From positions 186,001 to 250,000 of the forward strand of contig NZ_SSMQ01000001.1 in assembly GCF_005144585.1 (NCBI RefSeq): 64,000 nt of DNA. The letters run 5' to 3'. The notes below the pieces were generated by a model. It was not told where the DNA came from. It saw only the letters and a program-made list of their open reading frames with translations, and made no database searches. The DNA comes from Polyangium fumosum. Lineage in GTDB: Bacteria; Myxococcota_A; Polyangia; Polyangiales; Polyangiaceae. Below, one piece after another: positions 14,630-24,316 of the stretch (positions are counted from its first letter, which is position 1; each line of letters starts with the position of its first letter). A program made the translations under genes and the position numbers.

Positions 14630-16825
14630 TCAGGCTGCGTGTTGCGCTTTCGACCCGGCGGCGCGGGGCAGGGCCGCGTGGGCGGTGACGCGGTTCCGCC
14701 CGCCGCGCTTCGAGGCGTAGAGGGCCTCGTCCGCCGCCTTGAAGAGGTCTTCCCAGGTCTCGCCGGCCTCGGGGAAGCTCGCCACGCCGATCGAGCAGGT
14801 CACGCGGATCGTCACGGGCTGACCGTCCGGGCCGGGCTTCGGCGCGTGGAAGATCGTCTTGCCGAGCTCCTCGCGCACCCGCTCGGCCAGCAGCATCGCG
14901 CCGCGCGTGTCCGTCTCCTCGCAGATCACCACGAACTCCTCGCCGCCGAAGCGCGCCGTGGCGTCGGTCGCGCGCCGCTCGCGGCGGAGGATCTCGCCGA
15001 GGCCCTTGATGATCACGTCGCCCGCGTCGTGCCCGTAGGTGTCGTTGACCTTCTTGAAGTGGTCGATGTCCGTCACGAGCACGCTGAGCTTGCGGCCGAA
15101 GCGCTTGGCCGCCTTGATCTTCTGGTCGGCGATCTCCAGCATCGCGCGCTTGTTGTAGAGGCCCGTCATGCCGTCGAGCGTGGCCATCTCTTCGAGCCTG
15201 CGCATCATGCGCGCGTTCGCGAGCGAGACAGCGACGTGGCTCGTGAGCACTTCGAGCGTGCTGCGCGCGGCGTCGCCGAACGCGGCGCGGCGGCGCGAGC
15301 CGAGGACGAGCGTGCCGAGGGGCTTGTCGTGCACGAGCATCGGCAGGACGATCATCGAGGGCATGCTCGGCGGCGCGAGCTTCTTCGTGAAGACGACCTG
15401 GCGCTTCTCGTCGTACTCGCCGCGGTAGGGCAGCGGGTGCTTGTTTTCGAGCGCCATCGAGACGAGGCCGGCGTTCTGCTTGTAGCGCTGGCCGACGAGG
15501 TTCGCCTCGTCGCCGCCGCTGACGGCGCGGATCTCGTGGGCCTTCTGTGACTCGTCGTAGAGCGTGACCGCGGCGAAGTCGACGCTCGTGATCTCGCGCG
15601 CCGTGCGCAGGCCCGACTCCACGACCTCGGCCTCGGTCGTCGCGGCGTTGAGGCTCTCGACCGCGCGGTAGAGCCGGCCCTGCTCCACCTTGGCGCGCTC
15701 GAGCTGCACGAACACACGCTCGTTCTGGATGGCCCGCACCGCGTAGCGGCAGGCCTCCATGGCGAGCTCCTGTTCTTTGAGGCCAAAGGGCTCGTCGGTG
15801 AGCCGGTCGAGGACGAGCACGCCGCGGATGGAGCCGTGCTCGAAGACCGGCAGCGCGAGCGCGGCGCGCACGGGGCAAGGGCCCGTGTAGTAGGGGAGCT
15901 TGTGGCGCGGCTCGAGGCCACGGAGCGCGACGGCCTCGCGCTGCGTGATCGCCGCGCCGAAGATGCCGTCGCCCGCGAGGAAGGGGCCCTCGGCGACGTT
16001 CGGGTCGTCGGTCGAGAGCTCGCTGATGCGCAGGTGCGTCCCGGCGTCGTTTTGCCAGAGGAGGACCGCCGTGTGCAGGTTCATCGCCTGCCGGAGCAGC
16101 CGCAGCGCGAAGAGCACGGACTGGTGGATCTCCTCCACGCCCGAGCGCACGAGCCGCTCCTCGTCGTTCGCCCGCGACGAGGCGCGCCCGCCGCCCGGCG
16201 CGCCGAGCAGCCGGTAGCTCCGCGCGTCATCGCGAAGTTTCTCCACCTCGGCCTGGATGCGATCTTTCAGCGCGCTCCTCGCGCGGGCGATCTCGGCGCG
16301 GAGGAGCAGCGCGTTGAACGAGGCGAACACGACCATGAACGCGCCCGCGTAGGCGAGGCGGTCGAGGCTCGACGCGAGCATGGCCCAGTGTCGCACGGAG
16401 GCGTCGAGCCCGAGCGCGAAGGCGAGGAGCAGGACCGTGGCGATCGGGCGCGCGAACGCGCTCACGAGGCCCACGCACACGTAGACGAGCGGGTAGAGGC
16501 GCCCGTCGAGCGCGCCGTCGCTGCGCGTCACGATCGCGTAGACGAGCACGGTGAAGAGCGCGCCAACCTCGAGGTCGAGGCGGAGCGTGCCCTCGATCGC
16601 CCGGGAGCGCCGCGACGCGCGCGCCGCGAGCAGGCCGAGCAGGAGCGCCGAGGCCGGCGCTTCGATCCAGAGCGAGAGCGGGCTCGCCGTGGACGCGACC
16701 ACGATCGCGCCGAGGCCGATCGCAGAGAGGAGCGGCAAGGCCGCGCGGCCAAGGCGCCGAAGCTTGAGCACGAGGACCACGAGCGGAGCCATGCGGGGTG
16801 GTAAGGCCCCCGTAGCAGAGGCCAT
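14630..16825 (-). CDS. Membrane-anchored two-GAF GGDEF diguanylate cyclase
   Basis: 731 residues. About five to six transmembrane helices (residues ~15-170) are followed by a short coiled coil, two GAF-type sensory domains (~220-370 and ~375-545) and a C-terminal GGDEF domain (~560-715). The active-site loop is GGEEF, and an inhibitory I-site RATD sits exactly five residues before it. The enzyme should make c-di-GMP from two GTP and be product-inhibited. Substrate-binding residues DIDHFKKVND are present. The signal sensed is unknown. It is divergent from the histidine kinase gene with 44 bp between them. A later start at MAPLVV (11 codons in) is equally possible. Confidence 0.9.
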   Translation of the reverse strand: MASATGALPPRMAPLVVLVLKLRRLGRAALPLLSAIGLGAIVVASTASPLSLWIEAPASALLLGLLAARASRRSRAIEGTLRLDLEVGALFTVLVYAIVTRSDGALDGRLYPLVYVCVGLVSAFARPIATVLLLAFALGLDASVRHWAMLASSLDRLAYAGAFMVVFASFNALLLRAEIARARSALKDRIQAEVEKLRDDARSYRLLGAPGGGRASSRANDEERLVRSGVEEIHQSVLFALRLLRQAMNLHTAVLLWQNDAGTHLRISELSTDDPNVAEGPFLAGDGIFGAAITQREAVALRGLEPRHKLPYYTGPCPVRAALALPVFEHGSIRGVLVLDRLTDEPFGLKEQELAMEACRYAVRAIQNERVFVQLERAKVEQGRLYRAVESLNAATTEAEVVESGLRTAREITSVDFAAVTLYDESQKAHEIRAVSGGDEANLVGQRYKQNAGLVSMALENKHPLPYRGEYDEKRQVVFTKKLAPPSMPSMIVLPMLVHDKPLGTLVLGSRRRAAFGDAARSTLEVLTSHVAVSLANARMMRRLEEMATLDGMTGLYNKRAMLEIADQKIKAAKRFGRKLSVLVTDIDHFKKVNDTYGHDAGDVIIKGLGEILRRERRATDATARFGGEEFVVICEETDTRGAMLLAERVREELGKTIFHAPKPGPDGQPVTIRVTCSIGVASFPEAGETWEDLFKAADEALYASKRGGRNRVTAHAALPRAAGSKAQHAA

Positions 16826-16869
16826 CGGGGCGGGCCTAGTTTTGGGAGAAGACAGCTACCCTGACGCTC

Positions 16870-18015
16870 GTGCGCCCCGGCATCCGCCTTCAGCTCCTCG
16901 TCGCGCTCGGCACGCTGCTCGTCCTCGCGTTCCTGCCTCTCTTCTTCGCCGTCGTCAGCTTGCACCGCGCCAGCATGGCCGGCGTCATCCCCACGGCGCC
17001 CCTCGTCCGGCTCCTCGCGCTTTACATGGGCATCTTCGCCCTCGCGCTCCTCGTCTTCATGTACCTCGCGATGACGCGGCTCGTGGTCGATCCGATCGAG
17101 CGCCTCTCGCGCGCCGCGGGCCGCGTGGCCGAGGGCGCGCGCCGGCTCGAGTTGCCTCGCGCGGGCGCGCGGGAACTCGCCGAGCTCGCCGACAGCGTGG
17201 CGCGCATGACCGAGCGCCTGCGCGCCGACGAGGAGAGCCTGCGCGTGAAGATCGACGAGGCCACGCGGTATGCGAAGGAGCTCGAACGCGCGCAGGAGCG
17301 GCTCGTGCGCTCCGAGCGCCTCGCCTCCGTGGGACGCCTCGCGGCCGGGCTCGCGCACGAGATCGGAAACCCCATCGCCGCGCTGCTCGGCTTCGAGGAG
17401 CTGCTGCTCGCCGGCGGCCTCGACGAGGCCGATCAACGCGACTTCTTGCAGCGCATGAAGGGCGAGACCGAGCGCATCCACGGCATCCTGCGGGACCTGC
17501 TCGACTTCGCCCGCCCTGCGACGAGCGTGCGCGGCGGTCGAGCCCCCGAGATCGGCGGCTCCCTCGCGCAAGCGATCGACGCCGCGCTCGCCCTCGTCAA
17601 ACCGCAGAAGGCCCTGCGCGACGTGGCCATCACGCTCGACGTCGACAAGCATCTCCCGCTCGTCGCGCTCTCCGAGGAGCGCCTCGTGCAGGTCCTCTTG
17701 AACCTGCTCCTCAACGCGGCCGACGCCGTCCCGAAGCCCGGAGGGCGTATCGATCTCGTCGCCCGCCGCGCGCCCGAGGGCGTGCGCGTCGAGGTCCACG
17801 ACAACGGCCCCGGCGTCGCGCCGGCCATCCGCGATCGACTCTTCGAACCCTTCACCACGACGAAGGAGATCGGCAAAGGCACGGGCCTCGGGCTCGCGGT
17901 GTGCCGGGGCCTGCTCGAATCCGTGGGCGGATCGATCGGCGTCGAGCACGGCGAGGAGGGCGCGGGCGCGCGCTTCTCCTTCACGGTCCCGCTCGCCGCG
18001 AAGGACCTCAGTTGA
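16870..18015 (+). CDS. Orphan sensor histidine kinase
   Basis: 381 residues. Two transmembrane helices (~8-30 and ~48-72) flank a very short periplasmic loop, then a HAMP-like linker (~75-130) and a coiled coil. The HisKA dimerisation helix has the phosphorylation motif GLAHEIGNPIAALLG. The HATPase_c domain has N-box LLNAADAV, G1 DNGPGV and G2 GKGTGLGLAV. It autophosphorylates on His with ATP; the partner response regulator is not in this window. The start is GTG at 16870. It ends in an 8-bp convergent overlap with the SirB1 gene. The minimal sensor loop suggests membrane or cytoplasmic signal detection. Confidence 0.92.
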   Translation: MRPGIRLQLLVALGTLLVLAFLPLFFAVVSLHRASMAGVIPTAPLVRLLALYMGIFALALLVFMYLAMTRLVVDPIERLSRAAGRVAEGARRLELPRAGARELAELADSVARMTERLRADEESLRVKIDEATRYAKELERAQERLVRSERLASVGRLAAGLAHEIGNPIAALLGFEELLLAGGLDEADQRDFLQRMKGETERIHGILRDLLDFARPATSVRGGRAPEIGGSLAQAIDAALALVKPQKALRDVAITLDVDKHLPLVALSEERLVQVLLNLLLNAADAVPKPGGRIDLVARRAPEGVRVEVHDNGPGVAPAIRDRLFEPFTTTKEIGKGTGLGLAVCRGLLESVGGSIGVEHGEEGAGARFSFTVPLAAKDLS

Positions 18016-18829
18016 ACGAGCGGTTCGCGGTGGGCCGGGCGAGGATCGCGCGGCTGCCGCCGAGCCGATCGAGCTCGCGGGAGAGCTCCGGCGACGGCGC
18101 GATCGCGACGAGGTGTTCGAGCACGTTGCGCAGCCGCTCGTCGTCGTTCCGCGACGCGTGGATGCTGCGGAGGTTCGAGAGCATGCGGGCGAGGATCTGG
18201 CGCTTGCTGCAAGGTTCGAGCAGGCGCGGATCGACCCGCGGCCCCGCGCCCGTCACCCGCGCGTGCAGGGCTTCGAGCTCCTGCCCGGCGAGGATCCGCC
18301 CGTGGAACGGATCGATCACGAGGGGGACGCCCGGGGTCTCGGCTTGCTTGGCGGCGTAGCGCGTCCCGAACCCCGGTCGCGGAGCTTCCTTCTGCCGATT
18401 CCCCGCGCCGACCAGAAAATGCCCCGGGAACGAGATGCCTTTCGCGTCGATCCCCGCGCGTGTCGCCACGTCGAGCAACACGACGGCGAGCGTGATCGGG
18501 ATGCCCTTCTTCCGGTCGAGCACCTCGTTCAGGTAGCTGTTGCGCGGGTCGTAATACTCCTCGGCGTTGCCGCGGAAGCCTTGCGAGCCGTAGAGCCATT
18601 CGAGCACCACGCGCACCCGCTCCTCCGTCGTCCCGTGCGGCGCGTCCTGGGCGATGCGCCGCGCGGCCGCGCGGCCGAGCGCTTCGAGCGTCGACACGTA
18701 CCGCGCGACGTCGAGCGACGGGTACTCGCTCTCCGCGAAGACGAGCGAGGCTTGCACGAGATCGATCTCCGGCTCGGGACGCGAGACGAGGTGGGCGAAG
18801 AGGGTCAGGCTCGGGCGAGAAGGCACCAT
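18008..18829 (-). CDS. SirB1-family protein (transglutaminase-like/TPR)
   Basis: 273 residues. The family core is clear: YYDPRNSYLNEVLDRKKGIPITL followed by GISFPGHFLVG, the Cys-less transglutaminase-like fold of SirB1. A C-terminal helical region resembles a TPR. SirB1 proteins are widespread and lack a firm biochemical function. Residues matching a cysteine-protease triad are not complete, so an enzymatic role is doubtful. It sits 36 bp upstream of nothing related; neighbours are a histidine kinase (convergent) and a deacetylase on the same strand. Confidence 0.85.
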   Translation of the reverse strand: MVPSRPSLTLFAHLVSRPEPEIDLVQASLVFAESEYPSLDVARYVSTLEALGRAAARRIAQDAPHGTTEERVRVVLEWLYGSQGFRGNAEEYYDPRNSYLNEVLDRKKGIPITLAVVLLDVATRAGIDAKGISFPGHFLVGAGNRQKEAPRPGFGTRYAAKQAETPGVPLVIDPFHGRILAGQELEALHARVTGAGPRVDPRLLEPCSKRQILARMLSNLRSIHASRNDDERLRNVLEHLVAIAPSPELSRELDRLGGSRAILARPTANRSFN

Positions 18830-18865
18830 GACGATCCGTCTTCGTTCGTAGCGCTCTTCGGGGCC

Positions 18866-19672
18866 CTAGGCCGCACCTTCCTCGCGGCTTCCTTCCACGA
18901 AATCCGTGACCGCCACGCCCGCGAGGTTCCTCGCCCGCAGGCCTTCGAGGATCTTCGGCAGCGCGGCGAGGCTCGCCGGCACGTGATCCTCGCGCTCGGC
19001 CGCGTCGTGCAGCAGCACGATCGCCCCGTCTTCGAGGCCTCGCGTGACGCGCGCCGTCACCTTCTCGGCGTCCGCGGAGGCGAGCCCGTCGATCGCCCGC
19101 ACCGACCAGCCGACCACGGTCAGATCGAGCGCGTCCACGACCTTCGCGATGCGCGGGTTCGTGTGCCCGATCGGCGGCCGGAACAGGGTCGGCCTCCGGC
19201 CCGTGATCTTCTCCAGCACCACGAGGGAGCGCTCGATGTCCGCGCGCACGGCGGACGTGGGCAACATGGCGAAGGTCCGCGGGTGGGCGTAGCCGTGTGA
19301 GCCGAGAGCGTGACCTCGCGCCACGATGTCGCGCACGATCTCCGGGTGCGCCTCGGCCTTCTTGCCGATCACGAAGAACGTCGCCTTGACCTTCGCCTGG
19401 TCGAGCAGGTCGAGCACCTTCGGCGTATGCGTGGGGTTCGGCCCGTCGTCGAAGGTCAGGGCCACGCCGCGCGCGTCGTCGGGCCCGCGGCAGACCGCGT
19501 CGACGAACATGCGCAGGCGCAGGAGGAGCACGCCGGAGAGGACCGTCGCCGTGTACGCGGCGAGCGCGGCGAGCGTGATCCACGTGGGCACGGGCCCGAT
19601 CAGGAGCGAACGCGCGACGAGCGCGAGGGCCCCGAACGTCGCCATGTAGAACAGGATCCGCGCGGGCGGCAC
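18866..19672 (-). CDS. Polysaccharide deacetylase (NodB/CE4 family)
   Basis: 268 residues. One or two N-terminal transmembrane helices (residues ~5-55) anchor a CE4 domain. Motif 1 is TFDDGPN (catalytic base and metal Asp), motif 2 is GHALGSHGYAH (HxxxH-like metal ligands), motif 3 is LFRPPIGH, and the C-terminal IVLLHDA contains the catalytic His. It should remove N-acetyl groups from a cell-envelope glycan such as peptidoglycan or exopolysaccharide on the periplasmic side. GTG start at 19672, 4 nt after the stop of the upstream membrane protein gene, so an operon is likely. Confidence 0.9.
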   Translation of the reverse strand: MPPARILFYMATFGALALVARSLLIGPVPTWITLAALAAYTATVLSGVLLLRLRMFVDAVCRGPDDARGVALTFDDGPNPTHTPKVLDLLDQAKVKATFFVIGKKAEAHPEIVRDIVARGHALGSHGYAHPRTFAMLPTSAVRADIERSLVVLEKITGRRPTLFRPPIGHTNPRIAKVVDALDLTVVGWSVRAIDGLASADAEKVTARVTRGLEDGAIVLLHDAAEREDHVPASLAALPKILEGLRARNLAGVAVTDFVEGSREEGAA

Positions 19673-19676
19673 CGCT

Positions 19677-20240
19677 CTACTTCTTCGCCTTTTTCTCGTC
19701 CGCCGACGTGTCGTCGAAGTCCTCGTCGAGCTCGTCCGCGGCCGGCTGCGCGATGCGCTTCTGGGACCCGGCCTTCGCGGGCGGGGCCTTCGCCTCTTCT
19801 TTCGCCTCGCCCTCGGGCTCGGGCGTGTTGTCCGCGTCGTAGAAGCCGCCGAGCACCGCGGCGACCGCGGCGAGCGAGGTGATCGGGAAGTACCCGAGCT
19901 GGATCGTCTCGCTCTTCGCCATCACGCCGACCTGGCTCAGCAGATCGGTCGGGAGGTACATCGTCAGCCACTTGCGCGCGGCGAACATGAGCCCGGCGCC
20001 GAGCAACGCGCCGACGCCGGCCTTCATCCCCGCCTCGATCTTCGCGTCCTTCGCCCAGATGGGTTTGCCCGCGATGAGGCCGATCACGACGCCCGTCACG
20101 GCGGCGGCGATGTACGCGAGCCACGCAGGAAGGACGGCAAATCCGAGCTTCACAAGCCCGAACCCGATGAGCCCGCCTACGATGAGGCCTTTGAGGATCC
20201 CTACGATCAGGCGCCCGAGCATCACCGTAATCCTTGGCAC
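19677..20240 (-). CDS. Small membrane protein with acidic tail
   Basis: 187 residues. Hydrophobic, Gly-rich first ~130 residues with three to four membrane segments, then an acidic, Lys-rich, probably disordered C-terminal tail (PEPEGEAKEEAK onward). No family recognised. The start could also be Met-7 at 20222. It precedes the polysaccharide deacetylase gene by 4 nt and is divergent from the MBOAT gene with 33 bp between. Function unknown; possibly an envelope protein. Confidence 0.65.
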   Translation of the reverse strand: MPRITVMLGRLIVGILKGLIVGGLIGFGLVKLGFAVLPAWLAYIAAAVTGVVIGLIAGKPIWAKDAKIEAGMKAGVGALLGAGLMFAARKWLTMYLPTDLLSQVGVMAKSETIQLGYFPITSLAAVAAVLGGFYDADNTPEPEGEAKEEAKAPPAKAGSQKRIAQPAADELDEDFDDTSADEKKAKK

Positions 20241-20273
20241 GGCAGCCCGCGCCGTTCAACATGCGGCCCGCTC

Positions 20274-21743
20274 GTGAACTTCATCAGCATCGAGTACGCG
20301 GTTTTCTTCGCCGTTGCGTTCGTCGGTTGGTGGGGCCTTTCGGCCCTCCGCCCCTCGTTTGCGACGGACGGCGGGCGCCTCCTCGCTTCGTGGCCGCGCA
20401 TCATCTTTCTCCTTGTGATGAGTTACGGCTTCTACGCCGCCTGGGACTGGCGGTATCTGCCGCTCATCTTCGGCTCGTCGACCGTCGACTTCTTCCTCGC
20501 CCGCATCATCGCGAACGAGCCGAGCGCGTCGCGCCGCAAGGCGCTCCTGACGATCACCGTCGTCCTCAACCTCGGCTTCCTCGGCTTCTTCAAGTACTGG
20601 AACTTCGGCGTCGAGAACGTCGAGCTCCTCCGCGCGTGGCTCACGGGCACAGCGCCGAAGACGAGCGACGCGATGCGGGTCTTGCTTCCGCCCGTCGGCA
20701 TCTCGTTCTTCACGTTCGAGTCGATGAGCTACGTCATCGACGTCTACCGCGGCGACCTGCCGGCGCACCGGAGCTACCTCCGGTACCTGCTCTTCGTCTC
20801 GTTTTTCCCGCACCTCGTCGCGGGCCCGATCGTTCGCCCGCGGGATCTTCTGCCGCAGCTCGAAGCCGTCCCCTCCCTGCCGAGCCGCGTCGGCGCCGAG
20901 GCCCTGTTCCTCATCGCGGTCGGGCTCCTGAAGAAGGTCGTCTTCGCCGATCAGCTCGCGATCCACCTCGTCGATCGTGTCTTCGACCAGCCCGAGAGGT
21001 ACTCCGCGATCGAGGTGCTCGCGGGCGTCTACGGCTACGCCGTCCAGATCTACTGCGACTTCTCGGGCTACAGCGACATCGCCATCGGCTCGGCGCTCCT
21101 GCTCGGCGTGCGCTTCCCGCCGAACTTCGACGCGCCCTACACCTCGTCGAACCTCGCCGAGTTCTGGCGCCGCTGGCACATCTCGTTGTCGAGCTGGCTG
21201 CGCGACTACCTCTACATCCCGCTCGGCGGCAACCGCGGTTCGAACCTCGCGACGTACCGCAACCTCATGCTCACGATGCTGCTCGGCGGCCTCTGGCACG
21301 GCGCGTCGTGGACGTTTGTCTTCTGGGGGTTTTTGCACGGGCTCGGCCTCGCCGTGACGCGCGCCGTCGAGCGCGCCGGCGGCAAGAGCGCGGGCAAGCC
21401 GAAGCGCCTTTTGCCGAAGCCTGTCGGCGTGGTCCTCACGTTCCACTACGTCTGCCTCGCGTGGATCTTCTTCCGCGCCCCGACCTTCGACATCGGCACG
21501 CGCGTCCTCAAGCAGATCTCGACCGGGACGACCTTCCACCCGAACCTGCCGCCCATCGTCGCCGCCTTGCTCGCGCTCGGGATCGCCGTGCACCACACGC
21601 CGCGCGTGATCTACGATCGGCTGCGCGCCGCGTTCGCGGCCCTGCCGGCCCCCGCGCAGGGTGCCATGCTCTTCGTCGTCGCCGTCGTGCTGCACGAGGC
21701 AGCGAGCGTGAAAGCCGTGCCGTTCGTGTACTTCCAGTTCTGA
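20274..21743 (+). CDS. MBOAT O-acyltransferase (AlgI-like)
   Basis: 489 residues, about 10-12 transmembrane helices. The hallmark motifs are present: a conserved PVGISFFTFESMSYVIDVYRG segment, ADFCD-like IYCDFSGYSDIAIGSALLLG, FWRRWHISLSSWLRDYLYIPLGG, and LWHGASWTFVFWGFLHG with the catalytic His. Bacterial AlgI/DltB-type MBOAT proteins move acyl groups across the membrane onto polysaccharides or other acceptors. The usual periplasmic SGNH partner is absent from this window, so the substrate is unclear. Two small lipoprotein genes follow. Confidence 0.92.
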   Translation: MNFISIEYAVFFAVAFVGWWGLSALRPSFATDGGRLLASWPRIIFLLVMSYGFYAAWDWRYLPLIFGSSTVDFFLARIIANEPSASRRKALLTITVVLNLGFLGFFKYWNFGVENVELLRAWLTGTAPKTSDAMRVLLPPVGISFFTFESMSYVIDVYRGDLPAHRSYLRYLLFVSFFPHLVAGPIVRPRDLLPQLEAVPSLPSRVGAEALFLIAVGLLKKVVFADQLAIHLVDRVFDQPERYSAIEVLAGVYGYAVQIYCDFSGYSDIAIGSALLLGVRFPPNFDAPYTSSNLAEFWRRWHISLSSWLRDYLYIPLGGNRGSNLATYRNLMLTMLLGGLWHGASWTFVFWGFLHGLGLAVTRAVERAGGKSAGKPKRLLPKPVGVVLTFHYVCLAWIFFRAPTFDIGTRVLKQISTGTTFHPNLPPIVAALLALGIAVHHTPRVIYDRLRAAFAALPAPAQGAMLFVVAVVLHEAASVKAVPFVYFQF

Positions 21744-21745
21744 CC

Positions 21746-22057
21746 ATGCGCCCCCTCGCCCTGCTCCTCCTCGTTCTCGTTGGCCTCGTTCTCGTTGGTT
21801 GCGGCAACACGATCAACGGCCGCGGCGCGGCCGCGCCGCTCGTGCGCGTGCACGCGGCCAAGGACCTCGATTGCCCCGATGAAGAGGTTCGCGTGACCGA
21901 GGAGTTCGGCGGGGTCTACAAGGCCATCGGCTGCGGCAGGAAGGCGTACTATCGCACCCTCTGCGAGGGCCTCTCCTGCGAGGTGAGGGGCGAGGGCGAC
22001 GGGCCCGTCGGCTGGCGGGAGCGGCCCGATCAGACCACGCCCGTCCTTCCGAGGTAG
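21746..22057 (+). CDS. Small lipoprotein
   Basis: 103 residues. N-terminal MRPLALLLLVLVGLVLVGC is a textbook lipobox signal peptide (L-V-G-C), so the mature protein is lipid-anchored. The mature part holds four Cys residues that could form disulfides and no recognised domain. ATG two bases after the MBOAT stop, so it is probably in the same operon. Function unknown. Confidence 0.8.
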   Translation: MRPLALLLLVLVGLVLVGCGNTINGRGAAAPLVRVHAAKDLDCPDEEVRVTEEFGGVYKAIGCGRKAYYRTLCEGLSCEVRGEGDGPVGWRERPDQTTPVLPR

Positions 22058-22091
22058 ACATCGAACCGGCGCTTAGCGACAGGACCGAACG

Positions 22092-22472
22092 ATGAGCGAG
22101 ACGAACGAGGGCGCGGATCCGCAGGGCGAGGCCGAAGAGCCGAGCGAGGCCACGCGCCCCAAGAAGAAGCGCAAGAAGAAGGCGAAGGCGCCGCGCGAAG
22201 GCGTGCCCTCGTTCGCGCAGCGGTTCCCGCGCGACGAGAGCCTCGACGCGCTGCTCGCCGCCTTCGACCGCGGCGACTACGGCCGCGTCCGCGAGGACGG
22301 CGCGCGCCTCGTGAAGAGCACCGACGACCCGGCCGTGCGTCGCGCCGCCGAGGAGCTGCTCCGTCGCATCGAGCCCGATCCGCTCGCGAAGTACATGCTC
22401 CTCGCCGCGTGCTTGCTCCTCGCCTTTTTTACGGTCTGGTACTTCTCCCACCGGCTCGCGCCCACCCCATGA
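22092..22472 (+). CDS. Hypothetical tail-anchored membrane protein
   Basis: 126 residues. A very acidic then Lys-rich disordered N-terminus (PKKKRKKKAKAPRE) is followed by a ~50-residue helical segment and a single C-terminal transmembrane helix (~102-120). A tail-anchored topology with the soluble part in the cytoplasm is likely. The stop overlaps the ATG of the next lipoprotein gene by 4 bp (ATGA). Function unknown. Confidence 0.65.
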   Translation: MSETNEGADPQGEAEEPSEATRPKKKRKKKAKAPREGVPSFAQRFPRDESLDALLAAFDRGDYGRVREDGARLVKSTDDPAVRRAAEELLRRIEPDPLAKYMLLAACLLLAFFTVWYFSHRLAPTP

Positions 22473-23104
22473 CGCGGAGGCGGAGCGCCCTCGCCCTCGT
22501 CCTTTCGGGCTTCACGTTCGCCGCGTGTGGGCCGGCCACGCCCGAGCCGCGGCCTTCGTTCACCACGCCCGGCGAGGGCGTCGTCGATGTTTCCTCCGGC
22601 ACGCCGATCGAGCGGTATTTTCCGATCGTTCACGGCAACCTCTGGCACTACGAGACGACGAGCGACGACGGCGCGCGTGGCCTTTTGCTCGTCCGCGCCC
22701 GCCGCACGAGCGCGTTCGAAGGCGAGCTCGTCACGCCCAAGGGCGCGCGCCGCGTCGCGTTCACGAGCGAGGGCGTCGCGCTCCTCGGCCGCTCGGTCTA
22801 CGTGCTCCGGGCGCCCGTCGTCGTCGGCATGAGCTGGACCGGCGAGCATGGCGGCGGGACGCGGATCGTGGCGGTCGGGCAGAGCGTGACCGTGCCGGCG
22901 GGCCGCTTCGAGGGATGTGTCGTCACGGTCGAAGAGCGCGGCGGCGATGTACCCGTCCGGTACACGACCACGTTTTGTCCCGATGTGGGCATCACCGTTC
23001 TCGACGTCGAGGCGCGCGTAGGCCACGAGCGCGCGGAACTCCGGAGTTACGGGCCACCCGTGAACATCGGACCCGAGGGCACGAGCGTCACCACGACGCC
23101 CTGA
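22469..23104 (+). CDS. Predicted lipoprotein with beta-rich domain
   Basis: 211 residues. Signal peptide with lipobox TFAAC (Cys at about residue 19), so probably a lipoprotein. The mature part is beta-rich (YFPIVHGNLWHYETTSD, repeated in many bacterial lipoproteins with a nuclear transport factor-unrelated beta fold) and contains two Cys. The start is fixed by the ATGA overlap with the preceding gene. Function unknown. Confidence 0.7.
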   Translation: MTRRRSALALVLSGFTFAACGPATPEPRPSFTTPGEGVVDVSSGTPIERYFPIVHGNLWHYETTSDDGARGLLLVRARRTSAFEGELVTPKGARRVAFTSEGVALLGRSVYVLRAPVVVGMSWTGEHGGGTRIVAVGQSVTVPAGRFEGCVVTVEERGGDVPVRYTTTFCPDVGITVLDVEARVGHERAELRSYGPPVNIGPEGTSVTTTP

Positions 23105-23217
23105 TCACGGGCAGACGTTACGTTAGCGGCGGTCGCGGGCGCTCTTCGGGCGCGCTGCTCGTGGCTTCCGTTTTCGCCCGTCGGAAGTAGACTCGCCTCG
23201 CGACGAGGAGCTGACAC

Positions 23218-24315
<1,098 letters not shown>

Positions 24316-24316
24316 C